Positions 35,880 through 48,649 of a stretch of DNA of 64,000 bases are shown here, piece by piece. A program made the position numbers and the translations under genes. Position 1 is the first letter of the stretch, and each line of letters opens with the position of its first letter. The notes beneath the pieces were generated by a model. It saw only the letters and a list, made by a program, of their open reading frames with translations. It had not been told where the DNA came from and did no database searches. The stretch comes from Ianthella basta (Eukaryota; Porifera; Demospongiae; Verongiida; Ianthellidae), in assembly GCA_964019415.1 (NCBI GenBank), contig OZ025873.1, forward strand, positions 8,372,734 through 8,436,733, read 5' to 3'.

Positions 35880-36942
35880 CTGTCAGACCATTAACCCATT
35901 AGCGCTGAAGTTTAAAATTCGGGCCATATACAGTAAATTAATAAGTACCCCTGCACCAGAGAGAACCCCTAATACGTGACCAGTGACCACATTTTGTCAC
36001 TTCAAGCGACAGCTGTAACATCACGATAGGTGACATACTTGCCATGTAGATATAATTGAGTTTCATCAATGGTGGCAAAGAACTCCAAAAGAGCGGTTTT
36101 GACTCTAAAAGAAAGAAAGTCAGTCGAGAAAGGCAAATCTTGCCACGAAATTGTGAAAGAGTTGGGCGTTGGTGAAACACAAATTCAGGGAATTGTGAAG
36201 GATAAAGTGGCTATCAAGAAGTGATGGGAGAGCAGTGGTCATTCAGATGACAAGTATAGTAAGCACAGAAAGGAGGCTACGACCATTTGCATGGTTGAAT
36301 GTGGGTTTATAGTGGCCAGATTTTAGAATATTCTTGCCAGCAGTTGTGTGATACAGGAATGAGCAATCATGTATGCAAAGGAGCTTGGATATGGGGATTT
36401 CACAGGTGCAAATGGCTGGCTCAATCATTGGCTCAAACGTTACAACACTTGTCAAGAGGGCTAACTGGAGAAGATGCTGACGTTGACACACCCATCGTCG
36501 TAGAAGATTGGAGAAAGCAGTTGCATTCAATATGTGAAGGATACAAGACAACAGATACTTTTAACGCTAATGAAATTGGTCTGTTTTACTGAGCTTACCA
36601 ATTCTAATGATGGTTGCACAAGGTGAGGATGCTCAAGGGGCAAGAAAGCAAAGGATAGGATAATTGTATTAATTGCCTGTTCTGCCTCTGGGGAGAAAAG
36701 TCAACCCTTAGACATTGGGAAAAGTGCAAGCCCTTGTTGTTTCACGAGAGGGTCTCAGTGCCTGCCAGTCACATACTGTGCCAACAAAAGCATGGATGAC
36801 CAGTGATATATTCCAGCAGTGGCTTGACAAGCAGAACAGCAACATGAAGAGAGAGAAGGCCGCTCCATCCTGCTATTTGTTGACAACTGTCCTGTACAGT
36901 GATGTGAAGCTAGTTTTTCTTCCCCCAAACACAACAGACTAG
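35880..36942 (+). mobile_element. Pogo/Tigger-like transposase relic, copy 1
   Basis: The plus strand, with several stops, reads a CENP-B/HTH-type opening (KGKSCHEIVKELGVGETQIQ), then YAKELGYGDFTGANGWLNHW, the CENPB DNA-binding phrase. DDE-domain pieces follow: ANEIGLF, a GKKAKDRIIVLIACSASGEK stretch, ILLFVDNCP and VKLVFLPPNTTD. These are the ordered hallmarks of Tigger/JRK-like transposases. Many in-frame stops and one frameshift make it inactive. Its neighbour MITE and flanks were duplicated together with it. Confidence 0.8.
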
Positions 36943-37088
36943 GGCATTATGTAAGGTTCCCTATCACTACATGGTAAGGTGGCACGTACACATGAGTCTG
37001 CAACAGTGCATGAACTTGGTACTCATGGCAGTAGACAGAGTTGGCTAAGGTCACACCTGAATTGTGACACACACACATACAGTAAAGT

Positions 37089-37525
37089 CATAGCAATTAA
37101 ATTCCTGTTTCACATCCTACTCCTAGCTTTCAAAGCCATGAACCATGTGGGCGGGCGGGCAAATTACAAATACAGGAAACAATCACATAGCTTATTATAT
37201 TGTACAATAGCACATAGATTCTCTATGAATAGCAAGAGTGCTAGGGTGACAACAGTTTTGGTTGACACCCCCACCCACACAGATAGGAACACACAGCAAT
37301 GATGCCGTTTTCCTTTAAATGATATCCTAAGACACTGTCTCTGTATAAAATAAATGTCAGTTAAGCTGCATCAGGGTGAATTTGTCTGTGAGTTTTCAAA
37401 AGCTTCAAAGACAATACTCAATGCGGACCGAGTACATATAAATTAATACATTGTGTTTTGCCAGCTTCTCTGCCAGGAGGTGTATGAGGAGGGGATGAGA
37501 AACAAGAAATTTAATTGCTATGGCC
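37089..37525. mobile_element. MITE with CATAGCAATTAAATT terminal inverted repeats, copy 1
   Basis: Left end CATAGCAATTAAATT, right end AATTTAATTGCTATG. It interrupts the repeated 220-bp block between ACAGTAAAGT and AAAGTACACAAC, so AAAGT (or TAAAGT) is the target duplication. About 437 bp, no coding frame. Confidence 0.75.
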
Positions 37526-37949
37526 CAAAGTACACAACACGTTTACCATACACCACACAACATGTCACATGACACAGTCGATATTACTAAAATGCAGAAT
37601 ACAGAATAGTGGAACAACGAACAGCTAAAATAACTAGTCTATTCTCCAGCCCCAGCATTGTTGATGGTTTATGGAGGAAGGTGTTGGATGAGAATAGGCT
37701 GGATGGATGTGTGCCTCTATTGCATCAATCTGTACACACACTATCTGTACATACAGGAGACAACAAAGGATGCCACACAATGGACACCTTACAATACTTA
37801 CTTTTGCGTTCCTCCCAGAACCCTGCAGAGAAGACAGATTGAGGAAGAGTGACACTTTCGGTGTATAAGTCGCACCCTAGAAAAGACTGCTGAGAATTAA
37901 GCCTGAAACTGCAAGTTATACACAAGCAAATACGGTACCTCAAGACAAT

Positions 37950-38720
37950 GCCGACACTAAGGTATTATGTATTCTGGATGCCATAATTGTATTCATAGTG
38001 CAACAGGAAGTATGGTCGCCAAGAAGGTTAACTTGTATGTATGCAGCCTAGAATTTGTTGTTAGTGCCAGCGCTGAGAATACAATGTTCCAACGGAGCAT
38101 AGAAACGATTCTTCTGTGAAGTGTGCCCAATTTGCAAAGAAGGAGTGAGAAGAACCCAGGGCAACCTTTCACAAGCATTTTCAGTACTTGCGCAATAACT
38201 CTAGATTGCAATGCTATAACAGAACTTCATTTATTACACCTTATTCAATCATCTTTTAAGTTAGATGTCTGAAAACATCTAGCACACATCATTACCACAT
38301 AGTCCATGCATGTACGTGAGGATATGAATTGATGTGGCAGCCGTAATGAGCAAATTCTACATGAATTCATGAGACAGGAAAACAGTTTTTGCACTTCCTT
38401 ATTGAAATCAGGAAATCCCTCAAGTACAATCATGTGGTCAGTCAATCAGGAAACATGTATATATGCGAAAGTGATAGGTTGTAGTCGCAAATTATGTGGA
38501 AACAGGAGTACTAAACATGGCTTAGCTGATCGCCTGCAAAACTGTCATTATCAGCTACCTCAACTAGCCGAAGAGGCAGCCTTCCCGCTACTTCTAGTTT
38601 GAAACTCAGAGGTACTGTAGCTACGTAGTAGATACACTGCCAAAGTTATGTGGGTAATAAATTCTCCGTGTTTTTCACTGAAAAGGCACACTGCCACCTT
38701 AAAATGGCAGCCAACAAATA
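37950..38720. repeat. Repeat block B, copy 2
   Basis: Collinear with 34470-35200; the uninterrupted reference for the hAT-like insertion at 40147. Confidence 0.75.
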
Positions 38721-38859
38721 GGCTATAACAATTGTAGCCTGTGTGCGTTTCTGCCTAGAAAGGTTTCAAGGAAAACTAGTATATATATTGACGACTCGGT
38801 CAAAGTGCTAAGTTTGCTTACATCACTGAGTTGTGGAAATAAGGCCGTTTGTGTGGATG

Positions 38860-39360
38860 CTATGAGACTCAGTGCTAAACTACGTACTTCAAACTGCAGC
38901 CCCTGGTACCAGGAGCCATACAGCACTATTCAGTCACAGCCTTGATACTGGGATGGCTCCTTGTGAGTGGAAGTCGGACAATGTTTGCCCTGTACCAAAG
39001 GGTCATCGTAGTGAAGAGGTGGCAGCTTTAGACCGATATCAACACTCCCAGTAGTGGCTAAAGTGTTTGAGTGTATTGTTCACCAGTGGCTATATGGCTC
39101 TTTACAGGAGGATACCATCTTACATCTTACACAGTCAGGATTCATAGCTCAGCATAGCACCCAGGATGTACTGGTAAGCATTGTTGATGGTTTATGGAGG
39201 AAGGTGTTGGATGAGAATAGGCTGGATGGATGTGTGCCTCTATTGCATCAATCAGTACACACCACTATCTTTACATACAGGAGACAACAAAGGATGCCAC
39301 ACAATGGACACCTTACAATACTTACTTTTGCGTTCCTCCCAGAACCCTGCAGAGAAGACA
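38860..39360 (+). mobile_element. Non-LTR reverse transcriptase fragment
   Basis: Longest in-frame piece of this family: VFECIVHQWLYGSLQEDTIL, TQSGFIAQHSTQDVLVSIVD, then a rearranged tail. Stops separate it from the RT-N part. Confidence 0.68.
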
Positions 39361-39624
39361 GATTGAGGAAGAGTGACACATGTGCAGTAAAGTACACCAC
39401 ACAAACACGACACATGACACAACACAACCACTTGCTACTCATTATTGTAGACAAAGGGCTGGAATTGCTAAAGGACTGAGGGAACAGCATGCATTGTGAC
39501 AGACTTGGACTGGGGCACACTTTGAGCATGCATCTTGTGGTAACCATGACAACAGCTACAACATTCCTACAGTTTGAAGTAGTCAACAGTGTCATCTACT
39601 CTTGCAAACTAAATACCTCAAGAC

Positions 39625-40930
39625 AATGCCAACACTAAGGTATTATGTATTCTGGATGCCATAATTGTATTCATAGTGCAACAGAAAGTATGGTCACCAA
39701 GAAGGCTAACTTGTACGTATGCAGCCTAGAATTCGTTGTTAGTGCAAGTGCTGAGAATACAATGTTCCAACAGAGCATAGAAATGATTCTTCTTGAAGTA
39801 CGCCCAATTTGCAAAGAAGAAGTGAGAAGAACCCAGGGCAACCTTTCACAAGCATTTTCACTACCTGTGCAATAACTCTAGGTCGCAATGCTATATCAGA
39901 ACTTCATTTATTATGCCTTATTCAATCATCTTTTAAGTTAGACGTCTGAAAATATCTAGCACACATCATTACCACATAGTCCATGCATGTACGTGAGGAT
40001 ATGAATTGATGTAGCAGCCGCAATGAGCAAATTCTACACAAATTGATGAGACAGGCAAACAGTTTTTGCACTTCCTTATTGAAATCAGGAAATCCCCCTA
40101 TGTACAATCATGCAGTCAATCAGGAAATGTGTATATGCGAAAGTAAAGTTGCACCGATAATCGGATCGGCAATCGGTATCGGCCGATATTGGGTCTCTGT
40201 AACCTTATCGGTAATCGATTTTTTCCTTCGTCCCCTACCGATTATGTCACATCGAGCACGTGACGTTTGCGAGTAAAGTGTTATGTCGAGTAGTTACGTT
40301 GTTGCAGCGTTTGCCATTGGTTTGCTCTGGGTCTGCGGCGCATGGAATCGCCAGGAAGAAGGATTCACCAGCATGGGACTACTTCGCTGTCGACGAGGAC
40401 CTCAACTTCGTAGTGTGCCAGGCCTGCAACAAGAAGGAATCCGCGCAGCAGTAGGAATTGCGTGCACGAATTATATTATGGGCCGATTATACGAATTTTG
40501 TGCAGCATCTGAAGGACAAGCACGCTCAACTACACAGAGAGCTTCAACAAAATGGTTGAGGTGCAGAATCCAGCGACTTCGTCAAGTAGTCCAGCGCCTT
40601 TCTGGCAAATATCGCTTCGAGCCTGAAAGTGAAGATCGCATATGAATCTGTAGGCTAAGCTGTATTAGTGATGCGCACACGGGAGAACTGGTGAGATGAT
40701 TGCACTCGATTGTCAGCCGTTTTCTGTGGCTGAGGACCAGGGCTTCAGGCAACAGATCAAAGAAACCAAGGTACACATTGTGAAGCAAAAATCGGAATAT
40801 CGGATCGGTATCGGCATTTAAAAATAGGAAATTGGATAATCAGTAAAATCCTATATCGGTGCAACTCTATGCGAAAGTGATAGGTTATAGTCGCAAATTA
40901 TGGGGAAACAGGCATACTAAACATGGCTTA
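39625..40930. repeat. Repeat block B, copy 3, split by a hAT-like element
   Basis: Homologous to the other block B copies up to 40144 and again from 40868 to about 40930. Confidence 0.7.
40147..40866 (+). mobile_element. hAT-like element with BED-finger remnant
   Basis: Ends are inverted (left AGTTGCACCGATA, right TATCGGTGCAACT) and contain several ATCGG motifs. The 11-mer TATGCGAAAGT flanks it on both sides (40134-40144 and 40868-40878); in the uninterrupted block B copies it occurs once. Inside, the plus strand reads KKDSPAWDYFAVDEDLNFVV then CQACNKKES, a BED zinc finger of the ZBED/hAT type, followed by broken HLKDKHAQLH-like text. No catalytic domain remains: an internally deleted, non-autonomous copy. 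Confidence 0.75.
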
Positions 40931-40937
40931 GGTGACT

Positions 40938-41345
40938 TCAATTGATCCCTCCACTTCCCCTACCAAAAGCCTGCCTGGTGCTGGGTGTGGGGACAAGATA
41001 TGTGGTATACGCAGCAAGAAAGAATGAATCTCTACTTCGGCGAGCGACGGAGGCTCTGCCGTTGAGTGGATAGTGGGTTGTACGGGGCCTTTCTCGAGGT
41101 TTTTGTGCGAGGAAACTGCGATGAGCTGCTGTTTTCATTCGAAGAAGCATTTCTGCGCAAACCACTTCCAAGCAGTTGTCAATGTACCCATTTCCCTTAC
41201 TTTCGTTCGAAATTCGAACCTTACTGGGCAGAAGCGCACGCCAGCGAGACTTGTTTGCGTACGAGTCGTCCACCATTTTAATATTATCTAATTCCGTTAT
41301 TCCGCTATTCCGTATTCCGCGTTTTAGTAATGCCAGAGTCTGCAA
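40938..41345 (-). mobile_element. Better-preserved 5' coding segment of the array's element family
   Basis: Minus-strand open frame containing KMVDDSYANKSRWRALLPSK, VRISNESKGNGYIDNCLEVV and CAEMLLRMKTAAH. The many stop-broken copies in the array (for example 32829-32960) read MVDD..ANK...V.LP as decayed versions. It is preceded by GGAATA-type repeats (CGGAATACGGAATAGCGGAA). Protein family not recognised. Confidence 0.5.
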
Positions 41346-41574
41346 CAGTGCATGAACTTGTTACTCATGGCAGTAGACAGAGTTGGCTAAGGTCACACCT
41401 GAATTGTGACACACACATACAGTAAAGTACACAACATGTTTAGTATACACAACATGTACCATACGACTTGTAGGCTAACAAGCGTAACTTGCATGCATTT
41501 CTGTACAGAAAGATTTTAAAAGTCTGAACAAAACAAATGGAAATCAGTATGCTGAGAACTCTGTCAGAGCATTA

Positions 41575-42627
41575 ACCCATTAGTGCTGAAGTTTAAAATT
41601 CAGGCCATATACAGTAAATTAATAAGTACCCCTGCACCAGAGAGAACCCCTAATACGTGACCAGTGACCACATTTTGTCACTTCAAGCGACAGCTGTAAC
41701 GTCACGATAGGCGACATACTTGCCATGTAGATATAATTGAGTTTCATCAATGGTGGCAAAGAACTCCAAAAGAGCGGTTTTGACTCTAAAAGAAAGGAAG
41801 TCAGTCGAGAAAGGCAAATCTTGCCACGAAGTTGTGAAAGAGTTGGGCGTTGGTGAAACACAAATTCAGGGAATTGTGAAGGATAAAGTGGCTATCAAGA
41901 AGTGATGGGAGAGCAGTGGTCATTCAGATGACAAGTATAGTAAGCGCAGAAAGGAGGCTACGATCATTTGCATGGTTGAATGTGGGTTTATAGTGGCCAG
42001 ATTTTAAAATATTCTTGCCAGCAGTTGTGTGATACAGGAATGAGCAATCATGCACGTATGCAAAGGAGCTTGGATATGGGGATTTCACAGGTGCAAATGG
42101 CTGGCTCAATCATTGGCTCAAACGTTACAACACTCGTCAAGAGGGCTAACTGGAGAAGATGCTGACGTTGACACACCCATCGTCGTAGAAGATTGGAGAA
42201 AGCGGTTGCATTCAATATGTGAAGGATACAAGACAACAGATACTTTTAATGCTAATGAAATTGGTCTGTTTCACTGAGCTTACCAATTCTAATGATGGTT
42301 GCACAAGGTGAGGATGCTCAAGGGGCAAGAAAGCAAAGGATAGGATAATTGTATTAATTGCCTGTTCTGCCTCTGGGGAGAAAAGTCAACCCTTAGACAT
42401 TGGGAAAAGTGCAAGCCCTTGTTGTTTCACAAGAGGGTCTCAGTGCCTGCCAGTCACATACTGTGCCAACAAAAGCATGGATGACCAGTGATATATTCCA
42501 GCAGTGGCTTGACAAGCAGAACAGCAACATGAAGAGAGAGAAGGCCGCTCCATCCTGCTATTTGTTGACAACTGTCCTGTACAGTGATGTGAAGCTAGTT
42601 TTTCTCCCCCCAAACACAACAGACTAG
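41575..42627 (+). mobile_element. Pogo/Tigger-like transposase relic, copy 2
   Basis: Same order of HTH, CENPB and DDE remnants as copy 1 at 35880, with most of the same stops. Copy 2 therefore arose by duplication of an already dead element, not by transposition. Confidence 0.8.
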
Positions 42628-42772
42628 GGCATATGTAAGGTTCCCTATCACTACATGGTAAGGTGGTACGTACACATGAGTCTGCAACAGTGCATGAACT
42701 TGGTACTCATGGCAGTAGACAGAGTTGGCTAAGGTCACACCTGAATTGTGACACACACACATACAGTAAAGT

Positions 42773-43209
42773 CATAGCAATTAAATTCCTGTTTCACATC
42801 CTACCCCTAGCTTTCAAAGCCATGTACCATGTGGGCGGGTGAGCAAATTACAAATACAGGAAACAATTACATAGCTTATTATATTGTACAATAGCACATA
42901 GATTCTCTATGAATAGCAAGAGTGCTAGGGTGACAACAGTTTTGGTTGACACCCCCACCCACACAGATAGGAACACACAGCAATGATGCCGTTTTCCTTT
43001 AAATGATATCCTAAGACACTGTCTCTGTATAAAATAAATGTCAGTTAAGCTGCATCAGGGTGAATTTGTCTGTGAGTTTTCAAAAGCTTCAAAGACAATA
43101 CTCAATGCGGACCGAGTACATATAAATTAATACATTGTGTTTTGCCAGCTTCTCTGCCAGGAGGTGTATGAGGAGGGGATGAGAAACAAGAAATTTAATT
43201 GCTATGGCC
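42773..43209. mobile_element. MITE with CATAGCAATTAAATT ends, copy 2
   Basis: Duplicate of 37089-37525 at the equivalent place in the duplicated block. The target duplication TAAAGT is perfect here. Confidence 0.75.
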
Positions 43210-45090
43210 TAAAGTACACAACACGTTTACCATACACCACACAACATGCCACATGACACAGTCGGTATTACTAAAATGCAGAATACGGAATAGTGGAACA
43301 ACGAACAGCTAAAATAACTAGTCTAGTCCCCAGCCCCACTTCTGCAAACATGGCTGCTGCCAGTGAAAAGTGGGTCTGCCACACAATGCCACAGTTCTTG
43401 GTTTGTTGACTAAGTATACTTCAAGCGATATCTTTTGTGATCATCTCAATGCTATCCCGTCGTCTTTACAAGAAAGTGTTGCTGGAATCATCAAGTACTA
43501 GGGGAATACATGTACATAAAACAAAGGCTCGTACCATTTTGAGTGTGAAGTGAACTTACTATATTGTGCCCACTGACAACAGTAGCACTTCACCTTGATC
43601 GTTTTCAGGTCTGCCATACCCAAGTTTCTGAATGCTCTTGGTGGGCAATGATATGGCGAAAGTGATTCCTGTGCAAGGAACAAACATGCTGTGGCCCGTA
43701 CCCTTGGCTCTGCATGTTACATTATACGATCCTAAGAATCTGATTACGTAGTCCTCCATGATCCTAGTTTGCTGAGTCAGCAAAACCAAGATATGCAGCA
43801 TTGTGTGCCAGACCCACCTTTTGCGGGTGGCAGCCATGTTTGTGGAAGTAGGGTTGGGAAAGAGGCTATTGAATAACAGTATACTAATATTAAAATGGTG
43901 GACGACTCGTGGGCTAACAAGTGTAGCCTGCATGTGTTTCTGCCTAGAACGGGTTTCAAAATAAAGGAAAAATAGTATTTTGATGATTCTTCTGTCAAAG
44001 TGCTAAGTTTCCTCACATCACTGGAGGTATGTAAATAAGGCTGTCTGTGTGGATACTATGAGTGCTAAACTACTTCAAACTGCAGCCCCTGGTACCAGGA
44101 GCCATACAGCACTATTCAGTCACAGCCTTGATACTGGGATGGTTCCTTGAGTGGAAGCTGGCCAATGTTGCCCTGTACCAAAGGGTCATCGTAGTGAAGA
44201 GGTGACAGCTTTAGACTGATATCAACACTCCCAGTAGTGGCTAAAGTGTTTGAGTGTATTGTTCACCAGTGGCTATATGGCTCTTTACAGGAGAAGTCCA
44301 TCTTACATCTTACATAGTCAGGATTCATAGCTTAGTATAGCACCCAATGCCAAAGACAATGCCAACACTAAGGCATTATGTAAGGTTCCCTATCACTACA
44401 TGGTAAGGTGGCACGTACACATGAGTCTGCAACAGTGCATGAACTTGGTACTCATGGCAGTAGACAGAGTTGGCTAAGGTCACACCTGAATTGTGACACA
44501 CACATACAGTAAAGTACACAACATGTTTAGTATACACCACACAACATGTCACATGATGCAATCGGTATTACTAAAACACAGAATATGGAATAGCAGAATA
44601 GCGGAACAACGAAAAAGCAGAATAAAGGAATAATAATTTTAAAACAACATACGACCTGTAGGCTAACAAGTGTGGCTTGCGTGCATTATCTTTCAGAAAG
44701 GGTTCAAAATTCTGAACAAAACAAATCAGTATGCTGATAACTCTTAGACTATCAGCGACTATCTAACTCCATCAGAGCATCAAGTATGCTGACATCACTG
44801 GACAGGGTGGGCAGAGGGACGGGAGGACCCGGCAGCATGTGGCAAGCACACTTTCTATGCTTCATTAAGATGCTACCATTTTCCCACATGAAGGGGCGGG
44901 GCTAGTCCCCAATACACCAAAATGGTTGCTGCGGGGTCCTCCCGGGACATTATGTAACTTATGTCATTACCACTTAACAACTCTTCCTGATCATGGCAAT
45001 TGGTAATCTGGAGGGGTGTGGCAATAAAGACCAGCCCCTTAGCTGAATAGATTACTGAAGTGAGGGTTTCTCAGCTGGCTCAGGCATCAG

Positions 45091-45263
45091 AAAGGGGGTT
45101 GGTTCTCTAATACCAGCTTCACAACAGGGTTGAAAACCTTGCCGACGTTTCGACCAGATGCTCTGGTCTTCTTCGCCCTGAAGAAGACCAGAGCATCTGG
45201 TCGAAACGTCGGCAAGGTTTTCAACCCTGTTGTGAAGCTGTTATTAGAGAACCAACCCCTTTC
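45091..45263. repeat. Foldback element with hammerhead-like core
   Basis: About 83-bp arms, nearly perfect inverted repeats, centred at about 45175-45178. Each arm contains CTGAAGAA, a GACCAGA/TCTGGTC hairpin, then GAAACGTC, which resembles a degenerate hammerhead ribozyme core. The flanking GCTGGCTCAGGCATCAG also flanks the shorter relative at 63246. Confidence 0.85.
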
Positions 45264-46602
45264 TGAATAGATTACTACTAAGGTATCTTTACTCAGAGGA
45301 CACCTAACTTGAAAGTACTTATGATGATTTACAACCAATCAGAAAATAGATTGTGTAATTCATACAAAATCTGTAGAAAACACATAGATTGTGTAAATCA
45401 TACAAAATTGCAGTAGTGGCAATTCTTTTGCTGTTGAAATGCTTTATTGAACGAACGAAACTGACAACAATGTTATCAAAACAAGTCACATGATGCAATC
45501 GGTAGTAGGGCATTACTAAAACGCGGAATAACGGAATCCGATATGTCACATGACACAATTAGTATTACTAGAACACAGAATATGGAATAGTGGAACAACA
45601 AAATAGCAGAATAATGGTATAATAATTTTAAAATAGCATACGACTTGTAGGCTAACAAATGTAGCTTGCGTGCATTTTTGTCCAAAAAGGGTTCAAAATT
45701 CTGAATAAAATGAATGGAAATCAGTATATTGACTACTACTATACTACTACTATGCAACACTGTGAAAGCATTAAGTATGCTCACATCACTGGACAGGGTG
45801 GGTGGAGGGTCGGTGGCGTGTACACTTTCTATGCTTTATTAAGATGCCACCACATTCCCACGTGAAGGGGAGGGGCTAGTCCCCAATAGACCAAAATGGT
45901 TGCTGCGGGGTCCTCCCGGGACATTATGTAACTTATGTCATTACCACTTAACAACTCTTCCTGATCATGGCAATTAGTAATCTGGAAGGGTGTGGCAATA
46001 AAGACCAGCCCCTTGGCTGAATAGATTACTGCTAAGGTATCTTTACTCAGAAGACACCCAACTTGAAAGTACTTGTGATGGTTTACAACCAATTAGAAAC
46101 AAGATTGTGTAATTTATACAAAATTGCAGCAGTGGCAATTCTTTTGCTGTTGAAGCGCTTCATTGAACGAACAACTGACAACACTGTTGTTATCAATACA
46201 AGTGAAAACATTGCTCTGTCCCAAGGGAAGTGGAACTGAAATGGCTAAGTGTTCAGTGAACGCAATGGAGATCATTCTCCTAGTCCAATGCCATGTGCAT
46301 GTGTGAGACTACATTCCTCCTATCTCAGCCTGTGGACACTTCCCTCAACGATTCTGACTTAGAAGGATAATGCATCCACAAGTGTGCAATGGTCTGATAC
46401 TGCACACTTCTAACCTTTGATGTATGGTTTCATCATTCAATAACTACAGTACATTATATACGAGGTCCCCAGAAATAAAGTACACACACAACTCTTATTG
46501 TACTATTTGTATAGTGAGCTGTAGGACATGAAGAGACAATGAACTTCACACCAAATGCACAACTAGTGTAAGTAGAATCATAAGTAGATGGAATGTACTC
46601 AC

Positions 46603-46636
46603 GTTGCCATACTTCCTCCTCTGCTGCTGCTGCTGC
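46603..46636 (-). CDS. Small Ala/Glu exon, copy 2
   Basis: 34-nt minus-strand exon (phase 0 to 1) with acceptor ttactccacag and donor gtgagt. It reads AAAAAEEEVWQ plus one base. Phase 0 fits the death-domain exon end at 48040, and the spare C completes a Gln codon at the start of the NZF exon (32431). It would equally give Gln (C+AG) if joined to the ROC exon at 20503. Polyalanine/glutamate encoded by GCA repeats suggests a flexible helical spacer. Confidence 0.5.
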
Positions 46637-47699
46637 CTGTGGAGTAATGAGAGGCAGTTACAGGAGTACACATGGCCACTCTGTCACTACACAACACACA
46701 ACTGACCAACACAACACTCCACAGCAGTTGAAACAATCTTGCAATAGACCTTTGCAGTTAATAAGGGCTGAGGAATGGAAGACTGTTACCTGCATATGAC
46801 GCCATGGGGGGCAGTGATTCCATATCTTGATGTGTATGGGATTAACTATAAAAGGCCACCTTCAATGAACAATACCTTGCAGCCCAACTCAGTAACTACC
46901 CAGAGAACACAACTCCTAGACATACACATCATTGCTTAGCTGCTATACAATCAACTGAACAGTTGCTGAGATGGAGAGAGTACTTGCGCCTCAAACTGGA
47001 CACAAAGTGTGAGATATGAACTAGGTCTGGGACAAATATTGATGTTACTATTCAAACCTTCATCTGAAAAGGATTCAAATGCTTTGAAGTGTCGCTATGT
47101 ATCCATTGAAAACTATCTTATTCAAGACTATGATGTCATTAAAATGGCCGTCTGATGGATCAGTGAGTCTACAGGTGTCTCGTGTAGCCAGACCACTTTC
47201 CGGACATGCGAGACTAGTCTACACGTCTGTTATGAATTAGCAATAATAATATTTTGATCCTGACAGCGATTAGAGCAAAATTCCATATCATCTTCAAACA
47301 AACGCTGACACGTGTGTACATTAATCAAGTTTATCTCACAGGTCAATAACTTGGTGTACAGGGCAATATACATAAGGTTGATCACAACCACCAATTTGTG
47401 ATACAGTCACAATTCACACTGCCAATTGCTTTCAGGACAAAGGTCCATCACTTTACAAACATGCCCACTCATCACCTAGGATAGGGATGGTACAGTACAC
47501 AACTATAATCAATATCACCAGGCTGTATCCATGGAAACGACTGTCCACAGTTAGGTGACATGACTGCAAGATTGCACAAAACCACTACCACTGCTACAGG
47601 AGCAGTGAGAGAAGAGTCACTCAGAGGTAGTTACAGGTGTACACACAGCCACCCTGTGTCTATTGCAAGAGACAGAGTCACACTCACACTGGCATAAAG

Positions 47700-48039
47700 A
47701 GATATGGGGGGCTGGGCCAATGTGAACTTTGTCAAGTGGTAAGGAAGTAGGCAAATGACCTCTGCTCATTACAATGAACTATTGCTGACAGGTCAAACTG
47801 AAGGGATAAAGTTGTGGATATGCATGAAGTGGACCCTGACAGGGGAGAGGGCCAGGAGCAGTCAACAATCTCCCCAGCTGCTACACAAGGTGATATGTAC
47901 AAGTGGAATTCTTGCATTAGTCCTTATCCTGGGGTGGGTGCATGGGAATGGGAGCTAGGATGTTCTGCACTTTAGCACACCTGGGATACCTATTGTGTCT
48001 GTGTCCCAACCCACTGTGGACAATATGTAATCTACCCAC
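47700..48039. other. Intron of the death-domain gene
   Basis: Unique sequence between the right edge of the repeat array and the death-domain exon donor. Nothing else seen. Confidence 0.5.
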
Positions 48040-48634
48040 CTCAAAGTCTTTGGCCACATCATCCAGTCCAACAGTGGAAGACCTTAGAATGGCTGAAATC
48101 TTTGCGCGAGGGTGTGGAACAAAACTCCCAATCCATTCATCTAGTATCTGCTGTAGTTTCTTTTCATTTGACTCTGGTGAGCTCCGCAGTTGCAACACAA
48201 GTTCTTCATGTCCTAATTCACTTCCAATTGTGTCCCACTTGTGGGACATCCTGGGTACAAACTGCGGTAGGACATTCTTCACTGCTCTCCGCTCATAACT
48301 GCAGGAACAAGAAGTAAAAGTATTCCTCTTCAAAACAAGATACACAATCAAGTCACTAAAGACAACAAACTCATTGTCTGACGTGGGTTTAAACACATCT
48401 TCATCTCTAGCTACACCAATACACAACACGTGTCACTCAGCACACAAAGTGACACGAGGCTACTCAAAGTTTTCAACCACTTGGATCTATGGCTCTAGCT
48501 ACCTGCATATTTATAGCTACACATACATCAACAGAAACGTCATTCCTCCTTATCTATACGTGTATGGCCTCAACGATAATGCGAACGTACGCGGATTGAA
48601 ATGGATCGTCAAGACGGTCAAGATCCTCTGCCAT
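48040..48634 (-). CDS. Death-domain protein, exons 1-2 (5' end of the gene)
   Basis: Exon 1 runs from ATG at 48634 to 48591 (44 nt; MAEDLDRLDDPFQSA; donor gtacgt). Exon 2 runs from 48298 (after ttcctgcag) to 48040 (donor gtgggt). The join is exactly in frame (GC+T = Ala) and exon 2 ends in phase 0, giving 101 codons. Residues about 22-98 form a death domain: VLPQFVPRMSHKWDTIGSEL, the buried Trp at helix 2, then KKLQQILDEWIGSFV and AILRSSTVGLDDVAKDFE for helices 4-6. Death domains recruit partners by homotypic contact in apoptosis and NF-kB signalling. It lies head-to-head with ARID2, 3 kb away. I infer it is the N-terminus of the minus-strand gene whose later exons include NZF and perhaps ROC-COR-CARD. 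Confidence 0.75.
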
Positions 48635-48649
48635 GGCCAGTGTTCGTTC

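Larger units (their letters stand above)
44036..47694. repeat. Segmental duplicate block, right copy
   Basis: 44036-45475 matches 26815-28000, and 45830-47694 matches 27640-29498, so the middle part is present twice here. It contains the foldback at 45091-45263 and the second Ala/Glu exon. Confidence 0.8.

Noticed and set aside
40260-40645. Possible host gene with frames of 64 and 120 codons
   Set aside because: Bounded by inverted repeats and target duplications; the BED-finger text marks it as a hAT-like element.
47942-48317. Plus-strand frames of 118 and 71 codons
   Set aside because: Antisense to the death-domain exon, which has a start codon, splice sites and a fold signature.
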